From an uncultured Bacilli bacterium (lineage in GTDB: Bacteria; Bacillota_I; Bacilli_A; RF39; UBA660), in assembly GCA_947627675.1 (NCBI GenBank), contig CANQWY010000007.1:1-40842 (forward strand): a stretch of 40,842 nt of DNA, read 5' to 3'. Every line of letters starts with the position of its first letter. Positions within the stretch are counted from its first letter, which is position 1. The notes beneath the pieces are model-generated. The model saw only the letters and a program-made list of their open reading frames with translations. It made no database searches and was not told the DNA's origin. Positions 1-8,434 of the stretch are shown in pieces. Position numbers and translations under genes: made by a program.

Positions 1-52
1 ATAACACAACGAGATTAAAGTCAAAAGTTAAGAAAAAGAGAAAAACTTACAC

Positions 53-81
53 AAAAAGAGAAAATTGACTTTTCTCTTTTT
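53..81. terminator. Perfect 12-bp hairpin, possible bidirectional terminator
   Basis: Positions 53-64 are the exact reverse complement of 70-81, with a 5-nt loop. The arms are A-rich then T-rich, so transcripts from either side would end in a U-rich tract. It lies beyond the tuf terminator and may end a gene left of the window, or act as a second terminator for tuf. Positions 1-52 show no gene. Confidence 0.4.
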
Positions 82-147
82 AATATACTCCTTTTTTATG
101 ATGTCTACTAATTAGGGTTCACATCAAAAATAAATCTCCTTTTTATA

Positions 148-180
148 ATAAAAGAAAGCATATAATTCGCTTTCTTTTTT
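148..180 (-). terminator. Intrinsic terminator of tuf / str operon
   Basis: A hairpin (arms 150-159 and 169-178, 9-nt loop) sits 4 bases past the tuf stop codon. Read on the minus strand it is followed by a T-rich stretch. This is the natural end of the str operon transcript. Confidence 0.75.
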
Positions 181-184
181 ATTA

Positions 185-1369
185 TTATTCAATAACTTCT
201 GAAACAACTCCAGCACCAACAGTACGTCCACCTTCACGAATAGAGAATTTAGTACCTTGTTCAAGAGCAATTGGGTGAATTAATTCAACATCAAAATTAA
301 TATTATCACCTGGCATAACCATTTCAACGCCTTCTGGTAATTCAATTACTCCAGTAACGTCTGTAGTTCTGAAATAGAATTGAGGACGATAGTTTGTAAA
401 GAATGGTGTATGACGTCCACCTTCTTCTTTAGTTAATACATAGACAGAAGCTTTGAATTTAGTATGTGGAGTAACAGATCCTGGTTTAGCAAGAACTTGA
501 CCACGTTCTACTTGTTCACGAGAAATACCACGTAATAATACACCAGCATTATCTCCTGCTTGAGCTTCATCTAATTGCTTTCTGAACATTTCAATTCCAG
601 TTGCAACAGTCTTTTGTGTATCTCTAATACCAACAATTTCAACTTCATCATTAAGTTTTAATTGTCCACGTTCAACACGACCAGTAACAACAGTACCACG
701 ACCAGTAATTGTGAAAACATCTTCAATACTCATTAAGAATGGTTTATCATTATCTCTTTCAGGAGTTGGGATCCATGTATCAACTGCTTCCATTAATTCA
801 TCAATCTTAGAAGTCCATTCAGGATCACCTTCAAGAGCTTTTAATGCTGAACCACGAATTATTGGAGTATTATCTCCATCATATTCATATTCACTTAATA
901 AGTCACGAATTTCCATTTCTACTAAGTCTAATAATTCTGGATCATCAACCATATCACATTTATTCATGAATACAACCATTTTAGGTACTCCAACTTGGCG
1001 AGCAAGTAGGATATGTTCACGAGTTTGAGCCATAGGTCCATCAGTTGCAGCAATAACTAAAATTGCTCCATCCATTTGAGCAGCACCTGTAATCATGTTT
1101 TTAACATAATCAGCATGTCCTGGACAGTCTACATGTGCATAATGTCTATTGTCTGTACTATATTCTACATGTGCAGTATTAATTGTAATACCACGTTCTC
1201 TTTCTTCTGGTGCTTTATCAATATTAGCGAAATCAACAGCTTCATTACCATTTTTTCCAGCTAAACATTTAGTAATAGCAGCAGTTAAAGTTGTTTTACC
1301 ATGATCTACGTGTCCAATTGTACCAATGTTAACATGTGGTTTTGAACGATCATATTTTCCTTTTGCCAT
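185..1369 (-). CDS. tuf: Translation elongation factor Tu
   Basis: EF-Tu is the GTPase that delivers aminoacyl-tRNA to the ribosomal A site. The 394-residue product has the usual length. It begins [20 protein letters not shown] and has the P-loop GHVDHGKT, the DCPGH motif and the NKCD guanine-specificity motif, followed by the two beta-barrel domains, ending in SEVIE. The start at 1369 was chosen because AAAGGAGG lies about 9 nt upstream. The frame stays open further upstream, but that stretch carries the promoter and has no homology. It is the last gene of the str operon and also has its own promoter in the fusA-tuf gap, as expected for a very abundant protein. Confidence 0.98.
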   Translation of the reverse strand: MAKGKYDRSKPHVNIGTIGHVDHGKTTLTAAITKCLAGKNGNEAVDFANIDKAPEERERGITINTAHVEYSTDNRHYAHVDCPGHADYVKNMITGAAQMDGAILVIAATDGPMAQTREHILLARQVGVPKMVVFMNKCDMVDDPELLDLVEMEIRDLLSEYEYDGDNTPIIRGSALKALEGDPEWTSKIDELMEAVDTWIPTPERDNDKPFLMSIEDVFTITGRGTVVTGRVERGQLKLNDEVEIVGIRDTQKTVATGIEMFRKQLDEAQAGDNAGVLLRGISREQVERGQVLAKPGSVTPHTKFKASVYVLTKEEGGRHTPFFTNYRPQFYFRTTDVTGVIELPEGVEMVMPGDNINFDVELIHPIALEQGTKFSIREGGRTVGAGVVSEVIE

Positions 1370-1412
1370 AATATAATTTCCTCCTTTATAATTATAAATT
1401 ATTACAAAATAT

Positions 1413-1441
1413 ATTTTATCTAATAATTGAATAATTTTCAA
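1413..1441 (-). promoter_or_regulatory. Internal tuf promoter
   Basis: On the minus strand, TTGAAA (1436-1441) and TAAAAT (1413-1418) are separated by exactly 17 nt in the 92-nt fusA-tuf gap. The predicted start leaves a leader of about 35 nt carrying the tuf ribosome binding site. It would allow tuf expression independent of the rest of the str operon. Confidence 0.7.
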
Positions 1442-1461
1442 CTATTTTGATGTTTTTTTAA

Positions 1462-3531
1462 TTAATTTCCACTTTTTTTAATAATTTCTTCTGAAATACT
1501 TTTTGGGACTTCTTCATAATGATCAAAGAACATTACAAAGTTTGCTCTTCCTTGGGTATTACTTCTAAGGCTAGTTGCGTAACCAAACATTTCTGATAGT
1601 GGCACCATTGCACTTAGTTTTACAGCTCCTAGTTGCGTATCTTGACCTAAAGGCTTACCTCTACGTCCTGTCAAATCACCCATTACATTACCAAAATATT
1701 CTTCTGGAGTACTTACTTCAACTTTCATAATTGGTTCTAATATAACAGGATTACATTTATTTTTCATTTCTTTAACAGCCAAACTAGCTGCTACTTTAAA
1801 GGCCATTTCATTTGAATCAACATCATGATAACTACCATCATGAAGAGTCGCTCTGACGTTAATCATAGGATAACCTGCAAGTACGCCATTTTGTAATGCT
1901 TCTTGTAATCCTTTATCAACAACAGGTATGTATTCACGAGGAACAACACCACCAACAACTTTATCTACAAATTCATAGGTATCACATTCTAATGGCTCGA
2001 ATTCTACCCATACATGACCGTATTGTCCACGACCACCAGATTGTTTTATATATTTTCCTTCGCAATCGCCTTTTTGTTTAATTGTTTCACGATAAGCAAC
2101 TTGAGGTCTACCAACATTAGCTTCAACATTAAACTCACGCTTCATTCTATCAACTATTACATCTAGATGTAATTCACCCATTCCAGCAATAACTGTCTGA
2201 CCTGTTTCATGATCTGTATGTACTTTAAATGTTGGATCTTCTTCAGCAAGCTTTTGTAAAGCTATTGCCATTTTATCTTGATCTGCTTTAGTTTTTGGTT
2301 CTACTGCAAGTTCAATAACTGGTTCTGGTACAACTAAACTTTCTAGAATAACAGCATTTTTCTCATCACATAATGTATCACCTGTAGTTGTATTTTTCAA
2401 ACCAACTGCTGCGGCAATATCACCTGTATATACATCACTAATTTCTTTACGAGTATTAGCATGCATAAGTAATATACGACCAATTCTTTCTTTTGCATCT
2501 TTTGTTGAATTAAGTACATAACTACCACTACTTAAATGACCTGAATATACTCTAAAGAACGTAAGCCTACCAACAAATGGATCAGTCATAACTTTAAAAG
2601 CTAATGCACTAAATGGTTCAGAATCACTAGGATGACGTTCTACCTTTTCACCGTTTAAATCAGTACCTACAATTGATGGGATATCAAGTGGACTTGGTAA
2701 ATAATCAATAATTGCATCAAGTAATAATTTAATACCTTTATTACCTAAAGCAGTACCGCACATAACTGGGAAGAATTCTGCTTTTAAAACTCCTGTTCTA
2801 ATAGCTCTTTTTAACATATCAACAGTTATGTCTCCGCCTTCTAGATATATTTCCATTAATTCATCATCAAATTCTGCAATTGCTTCTATTAATTCTGCAT
2901 GTTTTGTATCAGCAATAGACTTTAATTCTGTAGGTATTTCAATTTCTACTGCATTTTCTTCTGGCTTACCATCATATTGATAAGCTTTCATAGTAACAAG
3001 ATCTATTATACCATTAAATGTATCTTCAGCACCAATTGGCCATTCAATAGGAGCTGAATTTACTCCTAATTTTTGAGAAATTGATTTTAAACTAAATTCG
3101 AAATCAGCTCCCATTTTATCCATTTTGTTAGCAAATATTATTCTAGGAACCTTAAATTCAGAAGCTTGTCTCCATACTGTTTCAGTTTGAGGCTCAACTC
3201 CTGCTTGGGCATCAATTAATGCTACTGCCCCATCTAATACACGTAAACTTCTACTAACCTCAATAGTAAAATCAACATGTCCTGGAGTATCAATAATGTT
3301 ATAGCGATATCCTTTCCAATGAGCAGTAGTTGCTGCAGAAGTTATTGTAATTCCACGCTCTTGTTCTTGAACCATCCAGTCCATTTGTGATTCACCATCA
3401 TGAGTTTCACCAATTTTATGAATTTTACCTGTATGATACAAAATACGTTCTGTACAAGTAGTTTTTCCCGCATCAATGTGAGCCATAATACCAAAGTTTC
3501 TGGTATGCTCTAAAGATGTATCTCTTGCCAT
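1462..3531 (-). CDS. fusA: Translation elongation factor G
   Basis: EF-G is the GTPase that drives ribosomal translocation and, with RRF, ribosome recycling. At 689 residues it matches the bacterial family. It starts [20 protein letters not shown] and shows the P-loop AHIDAGKTT, the effector region [10 protein letters not shown], the DTPGH motif and NKMD. The later domains contain the conserved GRGQYGHV stretch of domain IV. The start is supported by GTAGGAGG just upstream. It lies 12 nt downstream of rpsG and is cotranscribed with it. No fusidic-acid resistance change was assessed residue by residue. Confidence 0.98.
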   Translation of the reverse strand: MARDTSLEHTRNFGIMAHIDAGKTTCTERILYHTGKIHKIGETHDGESQMDWMVQEQERGITITSAATTAHWKGYRYNIIDTPGHVDFTIEVSRSLRVLDGAVALIDAQAGVEPQTETVWRQASEFKVPRIIFANKMDKMGADFEFSLKSISQKLGVNSAPIEWPIGAEDTFNGIIDLVTMKAYQYDGKPEENAVEIEIPTELKSIADTKHAELIEAIAEFDDELMEIYLEGGDITVDMLKRAIRTGVLKAEFFPVMCGTALGNKGIKLLLDAIIDYLPSPLDIPSIVGTDLNGEKVERHPSDSEPFSALAFKVMTDPFVGRLTFFRVYSGHLSSGSYVLNSTKDAKERIGRILLMHANTRKEISDVYTGDIAAAVGLKNTTTGDTLCDEKNAVILESLVVPEPVIELAVEPKTKADQDKMAIALQKLAEEDPTFKVHTDHETGQTVIAGMGELHLDVIVDRMKREFNVEANVGRPQVAYRETIKQKGDCEGKYIKQSGGRGQYGHVWVEFEPLECDTYEFVDKVVGGVVPREYIPVVDKGLQEALQNGVLAGYPMINVRATLHDGSYHDVDSNEMAFKVAASLAVKEMKNKCNPVILEPIMKVEVSTPEEYFGNVMGDLTGRRGKPLGQDTQLGAVKLSAMVPLSEMFGYATSLRSNTQGRANFVMFFDHYEEVPKSISEEIIKKSGN

Positions 3532-3543
3532 TAACTTTTCCTC

Positions 3544-4011
3544 CTACCATCTATAGTGTGCAAAAGCTTTATTAGCTTCAGCCATTCTATGAGTATCCTC
3601 ACGTTTCTTAACTGCTCCACCTGTTCCATTTGAAGCATCTATTATCTCGTTTGCTAAATTAATTGCCATTCCTCTGCCCCCACGTTCGCGAGCATATTTA
3701 GTTAACCAACGTAATCCTAATGCTTGGCTTCTCGCTGGGCTAACTTCTATTGGTACTTGATAATTAGATCCACCAACACGACGAGATTTAACTTCAAGTT
3801 CTGGTTTAATATTTTCCATAGCTTTATTAAAAACTTCTAGTGGATCACTACCAGTTTTTGTTTTAACTTGTTCAAATGCATCATAAACTATACTTTGAGC
3901 TATTCCTTTTTTACCATCAAGCATAATTGTATTAATCAACTTAGTGACTACTTTAGAATTATAGATTGGGTCTGCTAGAACATCTCTTTTAATTGCACGT
4001 CTTTTACGCAT
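3544..4011 (-). CDS. rpsG: 30S ribosomal protein S7
   Basis: S7 nucleates assembly of the 30S head and contacts the E-site tRNA. The 155-residue product starts [20 protein letters not shown] and ends in the family-typical AHYRW. The start at 4011 is preceded by GGGAGG about 7 nt upstream. A start 6 codons further upstream would lie in the ribosome binding site itself. It sits between rpsL and fusA, as in the classical str operon. Confidence 0.97.
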   Translation of the reverse strand: MRKRRAIKRDVLADPIYNSKVVTKLINTIMLDGKKGIAQSIVYDAFEQVKTKTGSDPLEVFNKAMENIKPELEVKSRRVGGSNYQVPIEVSPARSQALGLRWLTKYARERGGRGMAINLANEIIDASNGTGGAVKKREDTHRMAEANKAFAHYRW

Positions 4012-4040
4012 TATAATTCCTCCCTTCAATAATTTAATTA

Positions 4041-4460
4041 CTATTTACTATCTTTTGGTTTTTTAGCACCATACTTACTACGGCCTTGTTTGCGATCTTT
4101 AACGCCGGCAGTATCAAGAGTTCCACGAACAATATGATAACGAACACCGATTAAATCTTTAACACGACCACCACGGATTAATACAACACTATGCTCTTGT
4201 AAATTATGTCCTATTCCTGGAATATAAGTATCTACTTCTTTACCATTACTTAAACGAACACGAGCATACTTTCTTAAAGCTGAGTTTGGTTTCTTAGGTG
4301 TTTTTGTACCAACACGAGTACAAACTCCTCTTTTTTGAGGTGATGAAACATCAGTTGTTTTTTTCTTTATAGTATTAATACCAATTTGTAAAACTGGAGC
4401 CTTACTTTTTCTGACTTTATCTTTACGTTTTTTATGTACTAATTGATTGATTGTAGGCAT
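4041..4460 (-). CDS. rpsL: 30S ribosomal protein S12
   Basis: S12 lies at the decoding centre and sets accuracy; it is the streptomycin-related protein. The product has 139 residues, starts [15 protein letters not shown] and keeps the loop [11 protein letters not shown] with the key lysine. The second loop reads [14 protein letters not shown]. Most bacteria, including E. coli and B. subtilis, have Pro in place of that Ile (residue 104 here). It is the first gene of the str operon, with an AAGGAG site about 7 nt upstream and a leader of about 90 nt. Confidence 0.97.
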   Translation of the reverse strand: MPTINQLVHKKRKDKVRKSKAPVLQIGINTIKKKTTDVSSPQKRGVCTRVGTKTPKKPNSALRKYARVRLSNGKEVDTYIPGIGHNLQEHSVVLIRGGRVKDLIGVRYHIVRGTLDTAGVKDRKQGRSKYGAKKPKDSK

Positions 4461-4520
4461 ATAATATATATCTCCTTTCTTGACACATACCCTGGTGTAT
4501 CATTTTGGCTTTTAATAAAA

Positions 4521-4539
4521 GTTTTGCGTATAGCAAAAC
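4521..4539 (-). other. Hairpin in the str operon leader
   Basis: A 7-bp perfect stem (GTTTTGC / GCAAAAC) with a 5-nt loop lies in the rpsL 5' leader, about 15 nt after the predicted transcription start. No U-tract follows it, so it is not a terminator. It may stabilise the mRNA or be an autoregulatory target, but the sequence does not show which. Confidence 0.4.
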
Positions 4540-4559
4540 AAAATAAACCAATCGGTATT

Positions 4560-4588
4560 AATATATCATTGTAATTTGTATTTGTCAA
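4560..4588 (-). promoter_or_regulatory. str operon promoter
   Basis: On the minus strand, a perfect -35 TTGACA (4583-4588) and -10 TATATT (4560-4565) are separated by 17 nt. Transcription would begin near 4553. Since rpoC has its own terminator and mobile DNA intervenes, this is probably the main promoter for rpsL-rpsG-fusA. Confidence 0.8.
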
Positions 4589-4848
4589 TCAAAATAATAT
4601 AAAAGTCTAAAAAAACTCGTATCATAATATACAATTTATTTTTTTTAATTTTTAGCTTCATTTTTTCTAAAATGATTTTTACTTTTCTTATAACTTCTAT
4701 TCTTTAGTAAATTCCTTTAAATGTCATATACATCACAAAAAAATATAAAGTCTTTTTTCTTTTAGTTTCATAATTAGAATTAATAGTAATCATCTAAAAA
4801 TGTTCTTAATTTTCTTTTTTATTTAACTATAATAAAAATCCACTAGTT
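4589..4848. other. AT-rich stretch without a gene, left of the IS3 element
   Basis: No open frame with a ribosome binding site was found here. The last bases (about 4836-4848) hold one arm of the hairpin split by the IS3 insertion. Confidence 0.5.
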
Positions 4849-4873
4849 TGATATGAACCCCATTTCTTGGACA
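4849..4873 (+). repeat. IS3 left terminal inverted repeat
   Basis: This 25-bp repeat pairs with 6252-6276 and is the transposase binding and cleavage end. It ends 18 bases before the orfA start codon. Confidence 0.85.
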
Positions 4874-4891
4874 AAGGAATGAGGTTTTTAT

Positions 4892-5398
4892 ATGAGTAAA
4901 TTAAGTTATGAAGATAAGATAAATTTATATAATGATAGGAAAAGTGGTGCAAGTGTAAGCTCTCTTGCATCAAAATATAAAATTAGATGTGATGGAATAA
5001 AATATTTAATAAGATTAATTGATAAACATGGTTTTAATATACTTAGACTAAACAAAAATAAGTATTATACTCCATATCAAAAAGAACAAATTATTAATAG
5101 AGTCATAATAAATGGTGAATCTGTTTGTTCAGTAGCTATAGATGAAGGATTACTAAGTAAAGGAATGTTACAGAATTGGATTAAAAAATATAAAGAAAAT
5201 GGTTATAATGTAGTTGAAAGAAAGCGAGGGCGACAGTCAACTATGAAAGTAACCAAGAAAAAGGAAAATGAAACAGATAAAGAAAAAATTAAAAGATTAG
5301 AAGAAGAAAATTTATATTTAAAAGCGGAGCTAGAATACTCAAAAAAATTGAGAGCCGTTGTTCAAGCAAGGAAGAATCGACAACAGAAGAAAAAGTAA
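4892..5398 (+). CDS. IS3-family transposase OrfA (helix-turn-helix protein)
   Basis: The 168-residue protein is basic and holds two helix-turn-helix segments. The first (MSKLSYEDKINLYNDRKSGA onward) has SVSSLASKYKI as the recognition-helix region; the second contains SVCSVAIDEGLLSKGMLQNW. A leucine-zipper-like helix follows (EEENLYLKAELEYSKKLRAV). OrfA binds the element ends and is also the N-terminal part of the OrfAB transposase. The 3' end reads G AAA AAG TAA, a slippery string where ribosomes can shift -1 into orfB. Confidence 0.9.
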   Translation: MSKLSYEDKINLYNDRKSGASVSSLASKYKIRCDGIKYLIRLIDKHGFNILRLNKNKYYTPYQKEQIINRVIINGESVCSVAIDEGLLSKGMLQNWIKKYKENGYNVVERKRGRQSTMKVTKKKENETDKEKIKRLEEENLYLKAELEYSKKLRAVVQARKNRQQKKK

Positions 5399-6249
5399 CT
5401 GTTGTAAGTGAACTTCGGCTTACATATCCTTTAAAGATTCTTCTAAAAGTATCAGGAATAGCTAAATCAGTATATTACTATACTTTATCTAAAATAGATA
5501 AAGATGAGAAAAATAATGAAATAATAGATAAAATAAAAGAAATATTTTTCTATCATAAAGAAAGATATGGATACCGAAGAATAACATTAGAACTTAGAAA
5601 TCAAGGTTATAATGTTAATCATAAGAAAGTATATAGATTAATGGTTAAATTAGGATTAAAGCCATTAAAAAGAAATAAAAGAAAATATTCATCATATAAA
5701 GGAACAGTTGGAAAAATAGCTGATAATTTAATTGAAAGAGACTTTAATGCTAAAAAGCCAAACGAAAAATGGTATACTGATGTAACAGAGTTTAATCTAC
5801 GAGGTGAAAAATGTTATTTATCACCAATATTAGACGGATTCAATGGTGAAGTAATATCTTACAATACTTCAAAATCACCTAATCTAGAACAAATAAATGA
5901 TATGCTTAATAAAGCATTTGATAAGAATAATAATCTTGAAGGATTAATATTCCATTCAGACCAAGGATGGCAATACCAACATCAGTCATATCAACAAAGA
6001 TTAAAAAATCAAGGAATAAAACAAAGTATGTCTAGAAAAGGAAATAGTATGGATAATGGAATGATGGAAAATTTCTTTGGTATTTTAAAAACAGAAATGT
6101 TTTATGATCAAGAAGATAAATATAAAACATTAGATGATTTAATAAAAGCAATAGATGACTATATTTATTATTACAACTATGATAGAATTAAAGTAAAATT
6201 AAAAGGACTGTCACCTATAAATTATAGGTTGCAATCCTTAAATAATTAA
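5395..6249 (+). CDS. IS3-family transposase OrfB (DDE integrase domain), made by -1 frameshift
   Basis: The frame is -1 relative to orfA and is entered near the AAAAAG run at 5390-5395; no good start codon lies at its beginning. It opens VTVVSELRLTYPLKILLKVS, continues with the HTH_21 region (YGYRRITLEL) and then the rve/DDE core. The catalytic acidic residues are seen in WYTDVTEF, HSDQGWQY and MENFFGILKTE. The full stretch is about 284 residues. Starting only at the internal ATG (5641) would remove the conserved N-terminal part. Confidence 0.88.
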   Translation, partial: VTVVSELRLTYPLKILLKVSGIAKSVYYYTLSKIDKDEKNNEIIDKIKEIFFYHKERYGYRRITLELRNQGYNVNHKKVYRLMVKLGLKPLKRNKRKYSSYKGTVGKIADNLIERDFNAKKPNEKWYTDVTEFNLRGEKCYLSPILDGFNGEVISYNTSKSPNLEQINDMLNKAFDKNNNLEGLIFHSDQGWQYQHQSYQQRLKNQGIKQSMSRKGNSMDNGMMENFFGILKTEMFYDQEDKYKTLDDLIKAIDDYIYYYNYDRIKVKLKGLSPINYRLQSLNN

Positions 6250-6251
6250 AC

Positions 6252-6276
6252 TGTCCAACTTTTGGGGTTCAGTTCA
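6252..6276 (+). repeat. IS3 right terminal inverted repeat
   Basis: This is the inverted copy of 4849-4873, starting 2 bases after the orfB stop codon. The GTT after it matches the GTT before the left end. Confidence 0.85.
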
Positions 6277-6369
6277 GTTTAACTAGTGGTTTTTGACTAA
6301 GCCCTATAAGGGCTGTTACTGGCAACTCCCACATGGGAGTTTTTTGATTTGCCAATCGCCTTTGTCACT

Positions 6370-6852
6370 CTAGCAACCCTTAAAAGGGTCCTCGTATTCT
6401 TTCACACTTCTTTTATCTTGTAGCATATCTTCAATTTCTTGCTCTCTTATATATTTTTTTATTGTTTGCTTGTTTAGTCAAACTGTACTAACATAATATC
6501 CTCTTGCCCAAAATGTTCTTTGTCCATATTTATATTTTAAATTGGCATGGTTCTCAAATATCATTAGTGCACTTTTTCCTTTTAGATATCCCATAAATTG
6601 TGATACACTTAATTTAGGTGGTATTTTTACAAGCATGTGTATATGATCTATACATGCATGGGCTTCTATTATTTCCACCTCTTTATATTCACATAATCTT
6701 CTTAGTATTATTCCAATGTCTCTTCTCAATTTCCCATATACTGCTTTTCTTCTATATTTTGGTATAAATACTATATGATATAGGCAGTTATATTTTGTAT
6801 GAGACAATTGGCTTTCATCAATGTCTTTAGACTTCGTTTTTGCTTTTAACAT
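6370..6852 (-). pseudogene. tnpA: IS200-type Y1 transposase TnpA, frameshifted
   Basis: The protein starts MLKAKTKSKDIDESQLSHTK and runs 124 residues to a TGA at 6478. It has the HUH metal-binding motif (IDHIHMLVKIPP) and the family stretch TFWARGYYVSTV. Intact relatives continue GxxxxxIxxYIxxQ, supplying the catalytic tyrosine. Here that part lies in another frame (KKYIREQEIEDML, then EYEDPFKGC) down to a TAG at 6370-6372. A premature stop and a 1-base shift therefore separate the HUH domain from the tyrosine helix, and the gene should be inactive in transposition. The SD and ATG lie inside a long inverted repeat. Confidence 0.85.
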
Positions 6853-6922
6853 ATAAATCTCCTTCTGTTTTTTATTTTGATTGGCAAATCATTTTTATTA
6901 TAACAGAAGGAGATTTATATGT
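6849..6922 (-). promoter_or_regulatory. 21-bp perfect inverted repeat hiding the tnpA ribosome binding site
   Basis: Positions 6849-6869 are the exact reverse complement of 6902-6922, with a 32-nt loop. The left arm contains the tnpA Shine-Dalgarno sequence and start codon. In the tnpA mRNA both would be paired, repressing translation. IS200 itself is known to use a leader hairpin that blocks the tnpA ribosome binding site. The loop contains GATTGGCAAATC (6879-6890), whose reverse complement occurs at 6346-6357. Confidence 0.75.
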
Positions 6923-6970
6923 TTCCTGGCGGGCGGAGCACTTTACTATTCTCACCAGCTTAGCTGGTGG

Positions 6971-7006
6971 TTTTATTATGCAAAACTGATGTTTTGCATA
7001 ATAAAA
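6971..7006. terminator. 16-bp perfect palindrome, element end hairpin or bidirectional terminator
   Basis: Arms 6971-6986 and 6991-7006 pair perfectly around a TGAT loop, with A/T-rich outer ends. It can serve as the IS200 left-end hairpin that shields tnpA from outside transcription, or as the terminator of the collagen-like gene to its right. Confidence 0.5.
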
Positions 7007-7079
7007 TAACCTTTTCAAACTTAATTAGGTTATTTTTTTATTTGCAATAAGAACTTATAGCTTGAAATTACAATTAATT

Positions 7080-7214
7080 CTATTTAGAAGATTTATACAA
7101 TCGACAGGTTGGGCCAGTTGCTCCTGTTGGACCTGGAACTCCGACAACATATCCACAACAAGATGTCGAAGTATACCCACATTTTTTACTACAATTGTCA
7201 TTTGTTTGACTCAT
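7080..7214 (-). CDS. Short collagen-like peptide, probably truncated
   Basis: A 44-residue peptide starts MSQTNDNCSKKCGYTSTSCC, then enters a collagen-like G-X-Y run (GVPGPTGATGPT) and stops after CRLYKSSK. A good ribosome binding site (GGAGGATAGATC) precedes the ATG at 7214. Firmicute collagen-like surface proteins (BclA type) share the GPTGATGPT repeat but have many copies plus a C-terminal domain. Here only three to four triplets remain, so the gene is probably cut off by recombination in the repeat or by arrival of the adjacent IS200 element. It could alternatively be a genuine small cysteine-rich peptide. Confidence 0.55.
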   Translation of the reverse strand: MSQTNDNCSKKCGYTSTSCCGYVVGVPGPTGATGPTCRLYKSSK

Positions 7215-7852
7215 GATCTATCCTCCTTTATCTTACTATATACTATGATTAAAGACATAATTTTACCAGTTTAAAAGACTAATATTAAATATCAAACTAA
7301 GCATATAAGAGATAATTGAATAGAAGTTAATAAGCAAAACATACAGCTAATTTAATTCGACTCTTCATAATATGTAGTTATTCAACTATTAGCTTATATG
7401 TTCACATTTAGCTTCAGCAAAAAATATAAGAATTTGCCCATAACATGAAACTATCATATATATAGTTTTTTTACTTCTTCTAACAACTTAAGTAAAAGTT
7501 TATTTACTGAAAATGTAAAATCTCTTCATTATTATCCTTTATCCTGTAATATTGTAATAGGGAAATATCTTCAAAATATTTTTATGAGAAAAAATATACT
7601 TTTAAAGAGATTAAAAAATGATAAAAAGGAAAACAAAAAAATAACAAAATAAATAAATTTATCTGTTATTTAACACTGAATAGTAACAAATATTAAATGT
7701 TCATACATTTTATTAATTAAAATATTATACATTGGATATAAAACTTTTAAACCAAACATTTCCTTATATAATATTTAGAAAATCATCTCTTTTTGGAAAT
7801 AAATTATTTATTTAAGATATTTTCTTTTAAAGACACTCTCTTTATTAATTTA
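7215..7852. other. 638-bp AT-rich intergenic stretch, no gene seen
   Basis: No frame combines a ribosome binding site, plausible length and recognisable protein features. The part next to 7214 should hold the promoter of the collagen-like gene, but no convincing -35/-10 pair was identified. The part next to 7853 shows no clear terminator. Confidence 0.5.
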
Positions 7853-8431
7853 TTATTGCTTTCTTCTAATTTTTTTATTTTTGTAATTACTTATTATAGA
7901 AATTCTATCTAAAACATCTGAAATAGAATCATAAATCTTTAAGTTATTAAATATATCACTAGAATTAAAATTATTGGAAATAAAGTATTCTATTAAATCT
8001 ATTACTTTATCATAATATCCTTCATAGTTATATATAATTACTTCTTTTTGGTTATCAACAGATCTGTTTTCTTCTAAAATACTAAATAACTCTGCTATTG
8101 TACCAGTTCCACCTGGAAGAAATAAAAATACATCAGCTTCATTATAAATGCAACTAGTTCTACCAAAAGTTGTTGGGCAAATAACTTGTTTGCAACTATT
8201 TAAATTTTTTAAATCTTCTTTATATTTACTAACAGTGTAAGAATATACTAATTTATTTAATTTAAAAAACTCTTCATAACATTTCCCCATCATACCAACA
8301 CTAGCCGCACCAAAAACAAAATCACAACCAGATTCTGCTAGTTTTTTTGAAATTTCAGATGCTAAAATTTCATATTTTGAATCAATTAAATCACTAGATG
8401 AACTACCTATAAATACTTTTATATTTTTCAT
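7853..8431 (-). CDS. LOG/SLOG-fold protein (lysine decarboxylase-like, putative nucleotide phosphoribohydrolase)
   Basis: The 192-residue protein starts MKNIKVFIGSSSSDLIDSKY and has the Rossmann-like fold of LOG-family enzymes. The signature is LPGGTGTIAELFSILEE, i.e. PGGxGTxxE with the catalytic Glu, and FGAASVGMMG lies in the nucleotide-binding half. LOG enzymes cleave the N-glycosidic bond of nucleoside 5'-monophosphates to release a base; other SLOG proteins sense nucleotide ligands. The substrate cannot be told. It begins 3 nt after the stop of the prepilin-like gene and is surely cotranscribed with it. It lies in the accessory stretch between rpoC and the str operon. Confidence 0.75.
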   Translation of the reverse strand: MKNIKVFIGSSSSDLIDSKYEILASEISKKLAESGCDFVFGAASVGMMGKCYEEFFKLNKLVYSYTVSKYKEDLKNLNSCKQVICPTTFGRTSCIYNEADVFLFLPGGTGTIAELFSILEENRSVDNQKEVIIYNYEGYYDKVIDLIEYFISNNFNSSDIFNNLKIYDSISDVLDRISIISNYKNKKIRRKQ

Positions 8432-8434
8432 AAA

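Larger units (their letters stand above)
4849..6276 (+). mobile_element. IS3-family insertion sequence (IS150-like), complete
   Basis: The element is about 1.43 kb with 25-bp imperfect terminal inverted repeats at 4849-4873 and 6252-6276 (19 of 25 matching; both begin TGA and share TGAACCCCA and TTGGACA). A GTT triplet lies directly outside each end (4846-4848 and 6277-6279), consistent with a 3-bp target duplication. It carries the usual overlapping orfA and orfB in a -1 relationship. Both frames look intact, so it may be active. It runs opposite to all surrounding genes. Rejoining the flanks restores a palindromic hairpin, so it landed in a hairpin loop. Confidence 0.9.
6277..7006 (-). mobile_element. 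Decayed IS200/IS605-type element (tnpA only)
   Basis: A single-strand-transposing IS200-like element surrounds the tnpA pseudogene. It has subterminal hairpins: 6300-6314 (AGCCCT/AGGGCT), 6324-6341 (AACTCCC/GGGAGTT, with a T run on the plus strand), 6953-6969 (CACCAGC/GCTGGTG) and 6971-7006 (16-bp perfect stem). A fifth palindrome, CCACTAGTT/AACTAGTGG, is split by the IS3 insertion, with one arm at 6281-6289 and the other left of 4849. The exact ends are not certain; IS200 elements have no terminal inverted repeats or target duplications. Confidence 0.65.

Noticed and set aside
711-1028. Plus-strand open frames inside tuf, fusA, rpoC, rpoB, rplK, nusG, clpC and other genes
   Set aside because: They are antisense shadows of strongly conserved genes, without ribosome binding sites or recognisable domains.
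1370-1441. N-terminal extension of tuf (24 codons upstream of the called start)
   Set aside because: It has no homology, and it overlaps the internal promoter; the ribosome binding site fits the ATG at 1369.
6478-6852. TGA read as tryptophan to extend TnpA
   Set aside because: Reading through TGA meets TAA four codons later, and the conserved C terminus is in a different frame.
6918-6962. Plus-strand short frame MFPGGRSTLLFSPA with a good ribosome binding site
   Set aside because: The site is only the mirror image of the tnpA start in the 21-bp inverted repeat; the frame has 14 codons.
7560-7660. Plus-strand lysine-rich 22-codon frame
   Set aside because: No ribosome binding site and a composition expected by chance in A-rich DNA.
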